5,063 bases of DNA from NCBI GenBank assembly GCA_900759225.1, contig CAAEUM010000200.1:1-5063 (forward strand), given 5' to 3'. Positions 1 through 5,031 of the stretch are shown one piece after another; positions within the stretch are counted from its first letter, which is position 1, and each line of letters begins with the position of its first letter. Origin of the DNA: Lachnospiraceae bacterium. GTDB lineage: Bacteria > Bacillota > Clostridia > Lachnospirales > Lachnospiraceae. The notes beneath the pieces were generated by a model. The model ran no database searches, was not told the DNA's origin, and worked only from the letters and a program-made list of their open reading frames with translations. A program made the translations under genes and the position numbers.

Positions 1-576
1 GATCAACTCCCCGATCCGGCAGCCGCTCCAAAGCTTCTGAACGATCCGCTCCCTTGCTTCCTCAAAGGCCTGGAAGGTCTTTTTCTTCTCCGGCACATTT
101 TCATATACCTTCCAGTAACCGGAATAAAGGAATTTCTGCCCTCCATGCTCCATAAATCCCTGAACGTCCTCCACCGGATATCCAAGCAGAAGTCCCATTT
201 CGTGAGGAAAGCTTCCTCCATGCTCCATATAGGCCTGATACCGCTCCCCAAACCTGCGAAGAATAACCCCCAGGCCCTTTTCTCTGTAGCCCTGGCTGTG
301 TAAAATTGCCTGCGCCCTTTCCTGGTTCAAAAACGCTTCCAGCTGCTGCCTGCGAAACAGCAGAAAGGTGACCGTTGACTTTCCCTCAAGCAGCCTGAAA
401 CAGGAAATTCCGCTGTTTCTTAAGATCATCCACACTGCCCTCCCGTTTTCTGCCGGCACGATCAGAAGGTTGGAGATCTTGATCCCTTCGATCACAGGAG
501 CACACTGCAGTGCCATCCTTGTCTCCACATCCTTCATATTCATCTGACAGACCATCTCAAACACTTCTCTGCACAT
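1..576 (-). CDS. DUF3793 family protein, 3' end cut by the window edge
   Basis: An open frame of 192 codons runs from ATG at 576 to the left edge without a stop. The diagnostic stretch is at residues 123-158, with FPHEMGLLLGYPVEDVQGF followed by GYWKVY, which I recognise as the conserved core of DUF3793. The segment CAPVIEGIKISNL (about residues 25-37) matches the usual N-terminal pattern of the family. Members are roughly 190-210 residues, so only a few C-terminal residues are probably missing. The biochemical function is unknown; relatives often sit near flavodoxin and ferrous-iron transport genes, so a role in iron or redox homeostasis is an inference. The start at 576 has GGGAGG four bases upstream; an in-frame ATG at 588 and later Met codons (residues 8, 12, 14) are alternatives. 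Its promoter carries two metal-box-like palindromes. Family assignment is good, function is not known. Confidence 0.85.
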   Translation of the reverse strand, partial: MCREVFEMVCQMNMKDVETRMALQCAPVIEGIKISNLLIVPAENGRAVWMILRNSGISCFRLLEGKSTVTFLLFRRQQLEAFLNQERAQAILHSQGYREKGLGVILRRFGERYQAYMEHGGSFPHEMGLLLGYPVEDVQGFMEHGGQKFLYSGYWKVYENVPEKKKTFQAFEEARERIVQKLWSGCRIGELI

Positions 577-621
577 GGCGCCTCCCATTTCTGCCTTAAT
601 TTTATTTCTTATATACTTTTT

Positions 622-639
622 AGTTAGCTACAGCTAACT
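622..639. promoter_or_regulatory. second putative metal-dependent operator, downstream of the start site
   Basis: AGTTAGCT, two bases, then AGCTAACT forms a perfect 8-bp inverted repeat. It lies just downstream of the expected transcription start of the DUF3793 promoter, and its centre is 23 bases from that of the palindrome on the -10 box. The GTTAG/CTAAC half-sites are of the same type as the first operator, suggesting two repressor dimers. A short RNA hairpin in the 5' leader is an alternative, but no T tract or long stem supports a terminator. Confidence 0.5.
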
Positions 640-644
640 TTGTA

Positions 645-662
645 GGTTAATTATAACTAACC
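645..662. promoter_or_regulatory. putative metal-dependent (DtxR-type) operator on the -10 box
   Basis: Read on the minus strand this is GGTTAGTTATAATTAACC, an 18-bp inverted repeat with 8 of 9 pairs matching. It contains the entire -10 hexamer of the DUF3793 promoter, so a bound protein would block RNA polymerase. The TTAG/TAACC half-sites resemble boxes recognised by DtxR/IdeR/MntR-family repressors (consensus of the TTAGGTTAG-CTAACCTAA kind). The palindrome is directly visible; the identity of the regulator is inferred. Confidence 0.5.
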
Positions 663-678
663 AGATGGGATCCGTCAA
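650..678 (-). promoter_or_regulatory. sigma-A type promoter of the DUF3793 gene
   Basis: On the minus strand TTGACG (673-678) is followed after exactly 17 bases by TATAAT (650-655), a near-consensus housekeeping promoter. The expected transcription start is near 643, giving a leader of about 65 bases before the ATG at 576. Two inverted repeats overlap or directly follow this promoter, in positions suited to repression. Confidence 0.8.
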
Positions 679-747
679 GTTTTTTCTTACAGCAGGATTG
701 CATTTTTTGCCTTTGTAGGTTACAATAAATATACAAAATCTTTTAGA

Positions 748-753
748 TATAAT
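748..753 (+). promoter_or_regulatory. candidate -10 box for the YczE-like gene
   Basis: TATAAT at 748-753 is a perfect -10 hexamer in an AT-rich stretch 61 bases before the ATG at 814. At 17-bp spacing the -35 position reads ATAAAT, a poor match, and a TTACAA at 720-725 is too far away (22 bp). The promoter may be weak or activator-dependent. Confidence 0.35.
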
Positions 754-813
754 AAATATTTTTGTGTGTTTTGTTTCAGGGGTAACAGGACACCTTTCAT
801 TTGGGGGTATTAT

Positions 814-1230
814 ATGATGAATCACAAAGAGATTTTAATCCGATATCTTGTATTTTCTGCCGGCGCCGTTATCTGTGCCTTAGGGATTGGCTTTATCACC
901 CGGGCCGGCCTTGGAACCTCACCTATTTCCGGCATTCCATTTGTATTAAGCCTGATCACCTCCCCTTCTATGGGAGTTTACACCTTCAGCTTTAACATGC
1001 TGTTCCTCCTGGGGGAAGCCCTGGTGCGGGCCATTTCCCAGAAATTTAATTATCAATTTGGAAACGTAAAGGTATGCTTTGACACAACCCTGGCCTGCTC
1101 TGCCGCTATCCTGGCGCTCCTCTCCTTCCACCGCTTAAACGGTGTCCGGGAGGGCACACTGATTTCCGCTCTTGCAGTAGGACAGCTTGTAAAGCTTTTC
1201 TCCCGCCTGCCAAAGCTTCGTAACGCATAG
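814..1230 (+). CDS. YczE/DUF6198-type membrane protein, internally shortened
   Basis: A 138-residue hydrophobic protein. Residues 8-60 look like the first part of the YczE/YyaS-like integral membrane family, with a transmembrane segment and the loop ITRAGLGTSPISGIPFVLS. Residues 67-130 look like its C-terminal part, with GEALVRAIS, then FGNVKVCFD, then GVREGTLISALAVGQLVKLF. Full-length relatives have about 210-230 residues, with roughly 70 residues, including transmembrane segments, between those blocks. Here they join directly around residues 61-69 (994-1020), so an in-frame internal deletion is likely; the protein may be non-functional. The family's substrate is not known. I chose ATG 814, with GGGGG six bases upstream; ATG 817 is equally possible, and an in-frame ATG at 766 would add 16 polar residues with no ribosome binding site. 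A strong terminator follows immediately. Confidence 0.75.
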   Translation: MMNHKEILIRYLVFSAGAVICALGIGFITRAGLGTSPISGIPFVLSLITSPSMGVYTFSFNMLFLLGEALVRAISQKFNYQFGNVKVCFDTTLACSAAILALLSFHRLNGVREGTLISALAVGQLVKLFSRLPKLRNA

Positions 1231-1235
1231 CGTAC

Positions 1236-1277
1236 AATGGGCCCTGAGGCTTTTTTCTGCCTCAGGGCCCATTTTTG
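1236..1277 (+). terminator. strong intrinsic terminator between convergent genes
   Basis: A perfect 15-bp stem (AATGGGCCCTGAGGC at 1236-1250 pairing with 1259-1273) with an 8-base loop is followed by TTTTGTTTT on the plus strand. It starts six bases after the stop of the YczE-like gene. The same hairpin lies six bases beyond the stop of the convergent flavodoxin-ferredoxin gene, but no T tract follows it on the minus strand, so termination in that direction would be weaker. Confidence 0.9.
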
Positions 1278-1279
1278 TT

Positions 1280-2035
1280 TTATATGAACATTTCATTTTC
1301 CCTTCTGACTTCCTTAAGAGGCCCTAAAAGCTGCTGTAAATGAGCCTTCATAGGAGCCGGAAGCACTCTGGCCCCCCTCACGCAGGCATTTGTACAGGCC
1401 ATGCACAGGATGCATTTTTCCGGGTCTGTAACAACAGCTTCTTTTATCTCGATCGCATCCACAGGACATGCCTTCGCACAGGCGCCGCAGAGGCCGCAGT
1501 CCTCTGTACAGACCGGTGTTGCCATCCGCTTCATATGAGGCTTATAGGGCTCATTTCCCGGCACCTTTACCTCTGCATCTGTCCCTGAAGCAAGCTTTTC
1601 CAGCACCGTTTCTGCAAAGGCCTGGATCTGTCCCTCATCCTCTTTATCCGGCCTTCCGGCTGCTACTTCCCGGTTCATGGAATGCTCCGCTATAAAAGCT
1701 CCGCTGGCAATCACCTGAAAGCCTGCCTTTTTAGCGGTATTGTTTAACTCCAGCAGCGCATCCTCATAAGCCCTGTTTCCGTAAACAGCCAAGGTCACTG
1801 CCTTTTTTCCATTTCCATTTACCTTTAAAAGCTGCTCTGTTCCAAAGGCAGGAATCCTTCCTCCGAAAACAGGCATTGCGATCACTGCCAGGGCTGCATC
1901 CTCACTGCCCTTAAGCTCCCCTGCTGCCAGGTTCACCGGTACAACCTGCTCTGCCGCTGCCTTTCCAAAGCATTCTCCAACCTTTTTTGTCCCTCCCGTA
2001 GGACTGAAATAATATAGATCCGCTGTATGAACCAT
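1280..2035 (-). CDS. EFR1-like flavodoxin-ferredoxin fusion protein (two 4Fe-4S clusters)
   Basis: A 251-residue, presumably cytoplasmic electron-transfer protein. Residues 5-150 form a flavodoxin-like domain: YYFSPTGGTKKV (8-19) is the FMN phosphate-binding loop, and AMPVFGGRIP (53-62) and AVYGNRAYEDAL (83-94) fit the later flavin-contacting loops. The C-terminal third is a bacterial-type dicluster ferredoxin: C180, C183, C186 with C190-P191, then C208, C211, C214 and C218, arranged to bind two 4Fe-4S clusters by swapping the fourth cysteine. The second motif ends C-V rather than C-P, a common variation; C176 is an extra cysteine. Proteins of this kind are thought to pass electrons between flavin and iron-sulfur partners, but the partner cannot be named here. 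AGGAGG lies five bases before ATG 2035, and the gene has its own promoter in the 84-bp gap upstream. Confidence 0.9.
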   Translation of the reverse strand: MVHTADLYYFSPTGGTKKVGECFGKAAAEQVVPVNLAAGELKGSEDAALAVIAMPVFGGRIPAFGTEQLLKVNGNGKKAVTLAVYGNRAYEDALLELNNTAKKAGFQVIASGAFIAEHSMNREVAAGRPDKEDEGQIQAFAETVLEKLASGTDAEVKVPGNEPYKPHMKRMATPVCTEDCGLCGACAKACPVDAIEIKEAVVTDPEKCILCMACTNACVRGARVLPAPMKAHLQQLLGPLKEVRRENEMFI

Positions 2036-2065
2036 CTTATCCTCCTGTACATTTTTTCTTCCCTT

Positions 2066-2094
2066 ATTGTAGCAGTCTGTATGAAAAAATGCAA
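2066..2094 (-). promoter_or_regulatory. sigma-A type promoter of the flavodoxin-ferredoxin gene
   Basis: On the minus strand TTGCAT (2089-2094), a 17-base spacer and TACAAT (2066-2071) form a good housekeeping promoter. It lies between the stop of the upstream 268-residue gene (2120) and the AGGAGG at 2041-2046. No strong terminator precedes it, so read-through from the upstream gene may add to expression. Confidence 0.7.
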
Positions 2095-2119
2095 GAAAGA
2101 GGCCTTTCTCGATCTACCC

Positions 2120-2926
2120 TCAATTTGCTGTCTGTACCTCATGGTGGCGTACTTCCGGCTCTGTCATCTGGTTTACCTTGAAGAAATACCGGTAAAATTC
2201 ATCCATAAAGGCCCGGCGTTCCTGGGTGATACCAAGATTTTTTATATCCTTCAGCATCCTTGCCATGGTCTTATTGGAAAAATAGCGAATCTCAATTTTT
2301 CCCCAGCGCTCCACTGCTGCATCCGCCGCAAAATAAGGCCAGAATTTACACTGCTCCTTCTCTTCCAGCTTCAGCCTGTATTTCTCATGGCTTTTTATAA
2401 TACCGTCTGTACACTGTTTTCCCACAAAATCATCCTGCACCATAAACACACCGATTATTTTCCGTTCTGATTCCGGGCTTTTCTCCGGACACCAGGTTAA
2501 AAGGCAGGCAGAATTAAGCTGCATTTTCTGGGGAATCCTGGGAACGCCGCGCATACTTCCCCCCAGGTATACCCCCGTTGAAATACTCCAGGTTTCAAAT
2601 ACCTCATCCCTTGTATTATTTACAAGGCCAAAAGCAGCCTGGGAATCCGGCTTTACCTTCAAACTCCAGATACGCTCAAAACGCCTTCTCTCCTCCAGCC
2701 GGTCATATTCCTTCTGGTTCCGTTCATTGACAAGCTCATGTACCATCTCATCAATCTGTTTTTGTTTCACCTGATCCTTTAGGTTAAGATGTTCCTCAAA
2801 GGCCTCGGGAAAATGAAATTTCTTCTCCCCAGAGGAAAAGCGGGCCGTCAATATATGCCCGTTTTTTCCCAGCACCCTCCCCTCACCAAAAGTTGTATGA
2901 ATGATCGTCTCTCCTATAATCTGCAT
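2120..2926 (-). CDS. uncharacterised protein with Tudor/SH3-like N-terminal segment (268 aa)
   Basis: I cannot assign a function. Residues 1-48 read as a small beta-barrel: GETIIHTTFGEGRVLG, then ILTARFSSGEKKFHFPEAF. This VxHxxFGxGxVL pattern resembles the Tudor/CarD-like fold at the C-terminus of UvrD/PcrA helicases, which binds protein or nucleic acid. Residues 50-86 are highly charged and probably helical or coiled coil. Residues 87-250 form a second domain rich in conserved-looking aromatic and hydrophobic strings (PRIPQKMQLNSACLLTW at 129-145, RKIIGVFMVQDDF at 155-167, FWPYF at 195-199, RWGKIEIRYFSN at 207-218). There is no signal peptide or membrane segment. CTCCTTT at 2933-2939 (AAAGGAG on the coding strand) precedes ATG 2926 by six bases, so the start is secure. 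Its only visible promoter lies about 180 bases upstream, beyond a structured leader. Confidence 0.8.
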   Translation of the reverse strand: MQIIGETIIHTTFGEGRVLGKNGHILTARFSSGEKKFHFPEAFEEHLNLKDQVKQKQIDEMVHELVNERNQKEYDRLEERRRFERIWSLKVKPDSQAAFGLVNNTRDEVFETWSISTGVYLGGSMRGVPRIPQKMQLNSACLLTWCPEKSPESERKIIGVFMVQDDFVGKQCTDGIIKSHEKYRLKLEEKEQCKFWPYFAADAAVERWGKIEIRYFSNKTMARMLKDIKNLGITQERRAFMDEFYRYFFKVNQMTEPEVRHHEVQTAN

Positions 2927-3016
2927 CTGCCGCTCCTTTCTGGCCGAAAAAGCTGTGTTAACTGCCTTTCCTGATACACAACAACGCTGCCAAACACGCC
3001 TTTCGCCCGCGTAACG

Positions 3017-3074
3017 AAAAAAGAAGGGCCTCTCATAGCCATGTCATGGGACATGGTATTAAAAGCCCTTCCTT
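3017..3074 (-). terminator. nested hairpin followed by a T tract: terminator or leader attenuator
   Basis: On the minus strand an outer stem, GAAGGGC (3065-3071) with GCCCTTC (3023-3029), encloses an inner stem, CCATGTC with GACATGG (3039-3056), across an internal loop of 8 and 9 bases. TTTTTT follows (3017-3022). The outer stem extends outward with a G-U and A-T pairs. It could terminate the upstream transporter unit, which has no other terminator. However, it also lies downstream of the promoter at 3108-3136, so it would sit in the leader of the 268-residue gene. Confidence 0.65.
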
Positions 3075-3089
3075 AACGACGGTTCTTCT

Positions 3090-3109
3090 ATGAATGAATT
3101 TTCATTCAT
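3090..3109. promoter_or_regulatory. perfect palindrome, TetR/FadR-type operator
   Basis: Nine-base arms ATGAATGAA and TTCATTCAT flank a central TT. The core TGAATGA-N4-TCATTCA matches the operator class bound by TetR-family repressors such as Bacillus subtilis FadR. It covers the expected transcription start of the minus-strand promoter and touches its -10 box, a classical repression position. A third half-site, TGAATGAA, lies in the promoter spacer at 3122-3129. No TetR-family gene is visible in the window. Confidence 0.6.
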
Positions 3110-3136
3110 TTTATCATAGTTTGAATGAAATGTCAA
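3108..3136 (-). promoter_or_regulatory. near-consensus sigma-A promoter upstream of the 268-residue gene
   Basis: On the minus strand a perfect TTGACA (3131-3136), a 17-base spacer and TAAAAT (3108-3113). Transcription would start near 3101, within the palindrome. The only complete gene downstream in this direction begins at 2926, giving a leader of about 175 bases that contains the nested hairpin. Confidence 0.75.
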
Positions 3137-3205
3137 ATTTTTCTGAATTTTCAGTTATTTCAGGGTATCCGTTCAGCCGCACGCAGATGCATGGATAACA
3201 TCCAG

Positions 3206-3646
3206 CTATGCTTCCTCTTCCTTCAAAAGCTCCTGCCTCAGCTCCAAGATCACCCGCTCCACCTTGGAAATAGCCTGGGAAACCTGTGATTTGGCATCCT
3301 TGATCTTTGACTGCACCATCCAGTCTACCAGAAAATTATCAAAGAAAACATCTGCAACTGACAGGACGCCTCCTATATCAATCTTGCAGTTTAAGTTATC
3401 CCTCACATCCCGAAGCTCCCGGCTAAACCGGCTCAATGCCATTTTTGCAAGCTCCAGCTCCGCTTTGGCATCGCTGATCCTTGACCACTTTGTCATGCTG
3501 GCCAAAATCCCGCCGCCTGCCATATCAAAAATCCCCCAGTTCCCTGCACTGTCAAGAATTTCCCTGGCTCTCCTTAAGCTGGTAAGAGCCTTCTCCCCAG
3601 CCACGATCGCCTCTCGGATTTCTTTTTTCCTTGCAGTTTCCTCCAT
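3206..3646 (-). CDS. uncharacterised coiled-coil-rich protein (146 aa), co-transcribed with the MATE gene
   Basis: Function unknown. The protein is mostly charged amphipathic helix (about residues 1-32, 57-86 and 112-144), broken by two Gly-rich or hydrophobic segments. The first, AGNWGIFDMAGGGILAS (34-50), recalls a pattern I have seen in hypothetical proteins of other Firmicutes (NWGxxDxxGGG, then K and a helix). The second, GGVLSVADVFFDNFLVDWMVQSKI (92-115), is hydrophobic enough to pack in a membrane or a helical bundle, but is not a clear transmembrane helix. There is no signal peptide. I chose ATG 3646, with AGGGAG eight bases upstream; a GTG at 3676 directly abuts the transporter stop and would add ten residues, but no Shine-Dalgarno is evident for it. 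Only 30 bases separate it from the MATE gene, so the two are probably one transcript. Confidence 0.75.
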   Translation of the reverse strand: MEETARKKEIREAIVAGEKALTSLRRAREILDSAGNWGIFDMAGGGILASMTKWSRISDAKAELELAKMALSRFSRELRDVRDNLNCKIDIGGVLSVADVFFDNFLVDWMVQSKIKDAKSQVSQAISKVERVILELRQELLKEEEA

Positions 3647-3676
3647 ACGCACCTCTCCCTTCTTATGTTCAGGCAC

Positions 3677-5026
3677 TTACTCTGCAGCAGCCTTCCGCTC
3701 CATGATCATAAAAGCAGTCACACAGATAAAAACAGAAAACAGGGAACCAGCTGCCGTTGCAAGTCCCATTGGAAACAGTGTAGCAGAAAACAGCATGGAC
3801 GTCAAATAGACCCCCAGGATCCGCACCAGAAGGATTGAAAGAACATTATGGATAAATGAAAGAACGGATTTCCCGCAGGCACAGAAATAGCCGCTGAAGC
3901 TGAAATGGATCCCTGCAAACACACAATCCCAGACATAGCCCCGCAGGTACTGACCTCCCAGACGTATGGTTTCTGCACCGTCCCCATTGGAAGCATCTGT
4001 AAAAAGGGCTACCAGAGGTTCTGCAGCAAACTGAAGCAGGACGGCAGCCGAAAACCCAAAGCCAACTGCCATCACAATGGCATAGCCCAGGGTCTGCTTT
4101 GCCCTCCGGGGCTTTCCTGCACCAATATTCTGTGCTCCCAGAGCAGAGACAGCCGAAAGCATGGAGGATGGCACCAGGAACAAAAAGCTTATGATCTTTT
4201 CCACAATCCCCACTGCGGCTGCGTCGTTTAACCCACGCTGATTGGCGATCACTGTGATCACCAGAAAGGAGATCTGGATAAACCCGTCCTGGAGTGCAAT
4301 GGGGAGCCCGATTTTTAAAATCTGCCCCATCACTTCCCTTTTTGGCTTAAAATCACTTTTCTTCACAGAAATGCCTGTTTTCTGCTTCATGATCACTGCC
4401 AGGGAAATCATAACGCTGATCGCCTGGGACATCGTTGTACCAAGGGCAGCACCGGAGGGCCCCATTTTAAGAGGCCCCATAAACAGATAATCAAGCCCTA
4501 TATTGGCAGCGCAGGCTATGGCAATAAAATACATAGGGCTTTTTGAGTCTCCCATGCCTCTGAATATGGAGCTGATAATATTATAAGCTGTGATAAACGG
4601 GATCCCGCTAAAGCAGATGGTCAGATAGGCGATCGTACCGGGTACTGCCTCCTTTGGGGTTGCCATGATTTTTATGACCGGCTCCACAAGCAGGTGAAGG
4701 ATAGCTGTTAAAACAACAGAAAGGATGATAAACAGCGTAACGGTATTCCCGATTCCTGACGCTGCCCTTTTTCGGTTCTGCTCCCCTACAGCCTGACCGA
4801 TCAAAACCGTAGAGCCCATTGCAAGCCCTACGATCATAACCGTCACCATATGCATTACCTGGGAGCCGATGGATACAGCCGTCGTACTTGCTACCCCCTC
4901 AAACTGCCCGATAATAAACAGATCTGCCATACCATAAAGGGTCTGCAGAAGATACGAAAAAAGATAAGGCAGCGAAAAAACAAGAATATTTTTAAAAACG
5001 TTTCCAGTTGTAAGATTTCGTTCTAT
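3677..5026 (-). CDS. MATE family multidrug efflux transporter; start codon unclear
   Basis: An integral membrane antiporter that exports cationic or other toxic compounds using a Na+ or H+ gradient; the substrate cannot be predicted. From position 5026 the frame is 449 residues, the normal MATE length (about 440-460), with the usual twelve-helix architecture of two repeats. Typical family strings include SLPYLFSYLLQTLYGMADLF (18-37), GLAMGSTVLIGQAVGEQ in helix 2, and FRGMGDSKSPMYFI between helices 4 and 5. ATG 4930 would remove the first half of helix 1 and is unlikely. Homologues usually begin M-x-x-NLTTG; here that position is ATA (5024-5026), eight bases after a good AAGGTGGAG (5035-5043). 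The frame also stays open to the right edge with no in-frame ATG, GTG or TTG, so a start outside the window cannot be excluded. The 146-residue gene follows 30 bases downstream. Confidence 0.88.
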   Translation of the reverse strand: MERNLTTGNVFKNILVFSLPYLFSYLLQTLYGMADLFIIGQFEGVASTTAVSIGSQVMHMVTVMIVGLAMGSTVLIGQAVGEQNRKRAASGIGNTVTLFIILSVVLTAILHLLVEPVIKIMATPKEAVPGTIAYLTICFSGIPFITAYNIISSIFRGMGDSKSPMYFIAIACAANIGLDYLFMGPLKMGPSGAALGTTMSQAISVMISLAVIMKQKTGISVKKSDFKPKREVMGQILKIGLPIALQDGFIQISFLVITVIANQRGLNDAAAVGIVEKIISFLFLVPSSMLSAVSALGAQNIGAGKPRRAKQTLGYAIVMAVGFGFSAAVLLQFAAEPLVALFTDASNGDGAETIRLGGQYLRGYVWDCVFAGIHFSFSGYFCACGKSVLSFIHNVLSILLVRILGVYLTSMLFSATLFPMGLATAAGSLFSVFICVTAFMIMERKAAAE

Positions 5027-5031
5027 GTTTT

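Larger units (their letters stand above)
638..722 (+). repeat. 12-bp direct repeat CTTTGTAGGTTA in the divergent intergenic region
   Basis: CTTTGTAGGTTA occurs exactly at 638-649 and again at 711-722, 73 bases apart. The first copy spans the expected start site of the leftward DUF3793 promoter and includes the left arm (GGTTA) of one palindrome. The second lies upstream of the -10 candidate for the rightward membrane-protein gene. Both contain the TAGGTTA half-site type, so the second copy may be an extra half-operator. Confidence 0.45.

Noticed and set aside
3..251. Minus-strand 82-codon open frame inside the DUF3793 gene
   Set aside because: It is in a different frame from the DUF3793 protein, has low-complexity Arg/Ser/Gly composition and no family features; the in-frame DUF3793 reading explains the region.
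766..813. Upstream in-frame ATG 766 as start of the YczE-like protein
   Set aside because: It would add 16 residues unlike the family's N-terminus, lies only 13 bases after the likely -10 box, and has no ribosome binding site, whereas GGGGG precedes ATG 814.
2094..2109. AGAAAG/CTTTCT hairpin between the 268-residue gene and the flavodoxin-ferredoxin gene as a terminator
   Set aside because: Only six AT-rich pairs with a four-base loop; the following T run (2084-2089) is separated from it and lies within the promoter of the next gene, so termination is unlikely.
2027..2470. Plus-strand 147-codon open frame with hydrophobic, Cys-rich stretches
   Set aside because: It is antisense to the 268-residue gene and to the promoter and ribosome binding site of the flavodoxin-ferredoxin gene; no ribosome binding site or family similarity.
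3140..3205. Possible terminator directly after the 146-residue gene
   Set aside because: Only weak short repeats (GGAT/ATCC, CTGAA/TTCAG) are present, without a stable stem and T tract; the nearest credible terminator is at 3017-3074.
3264..3809. Plus-strand 181-codon open frame opposite the 146-residue gene and the end of the MATE gene
   Set aside because: Ser/Ala/Ile-rich composition typical of an antisense shadow; it spans two well-supported minus-strand genes and shows no recognisable domain.
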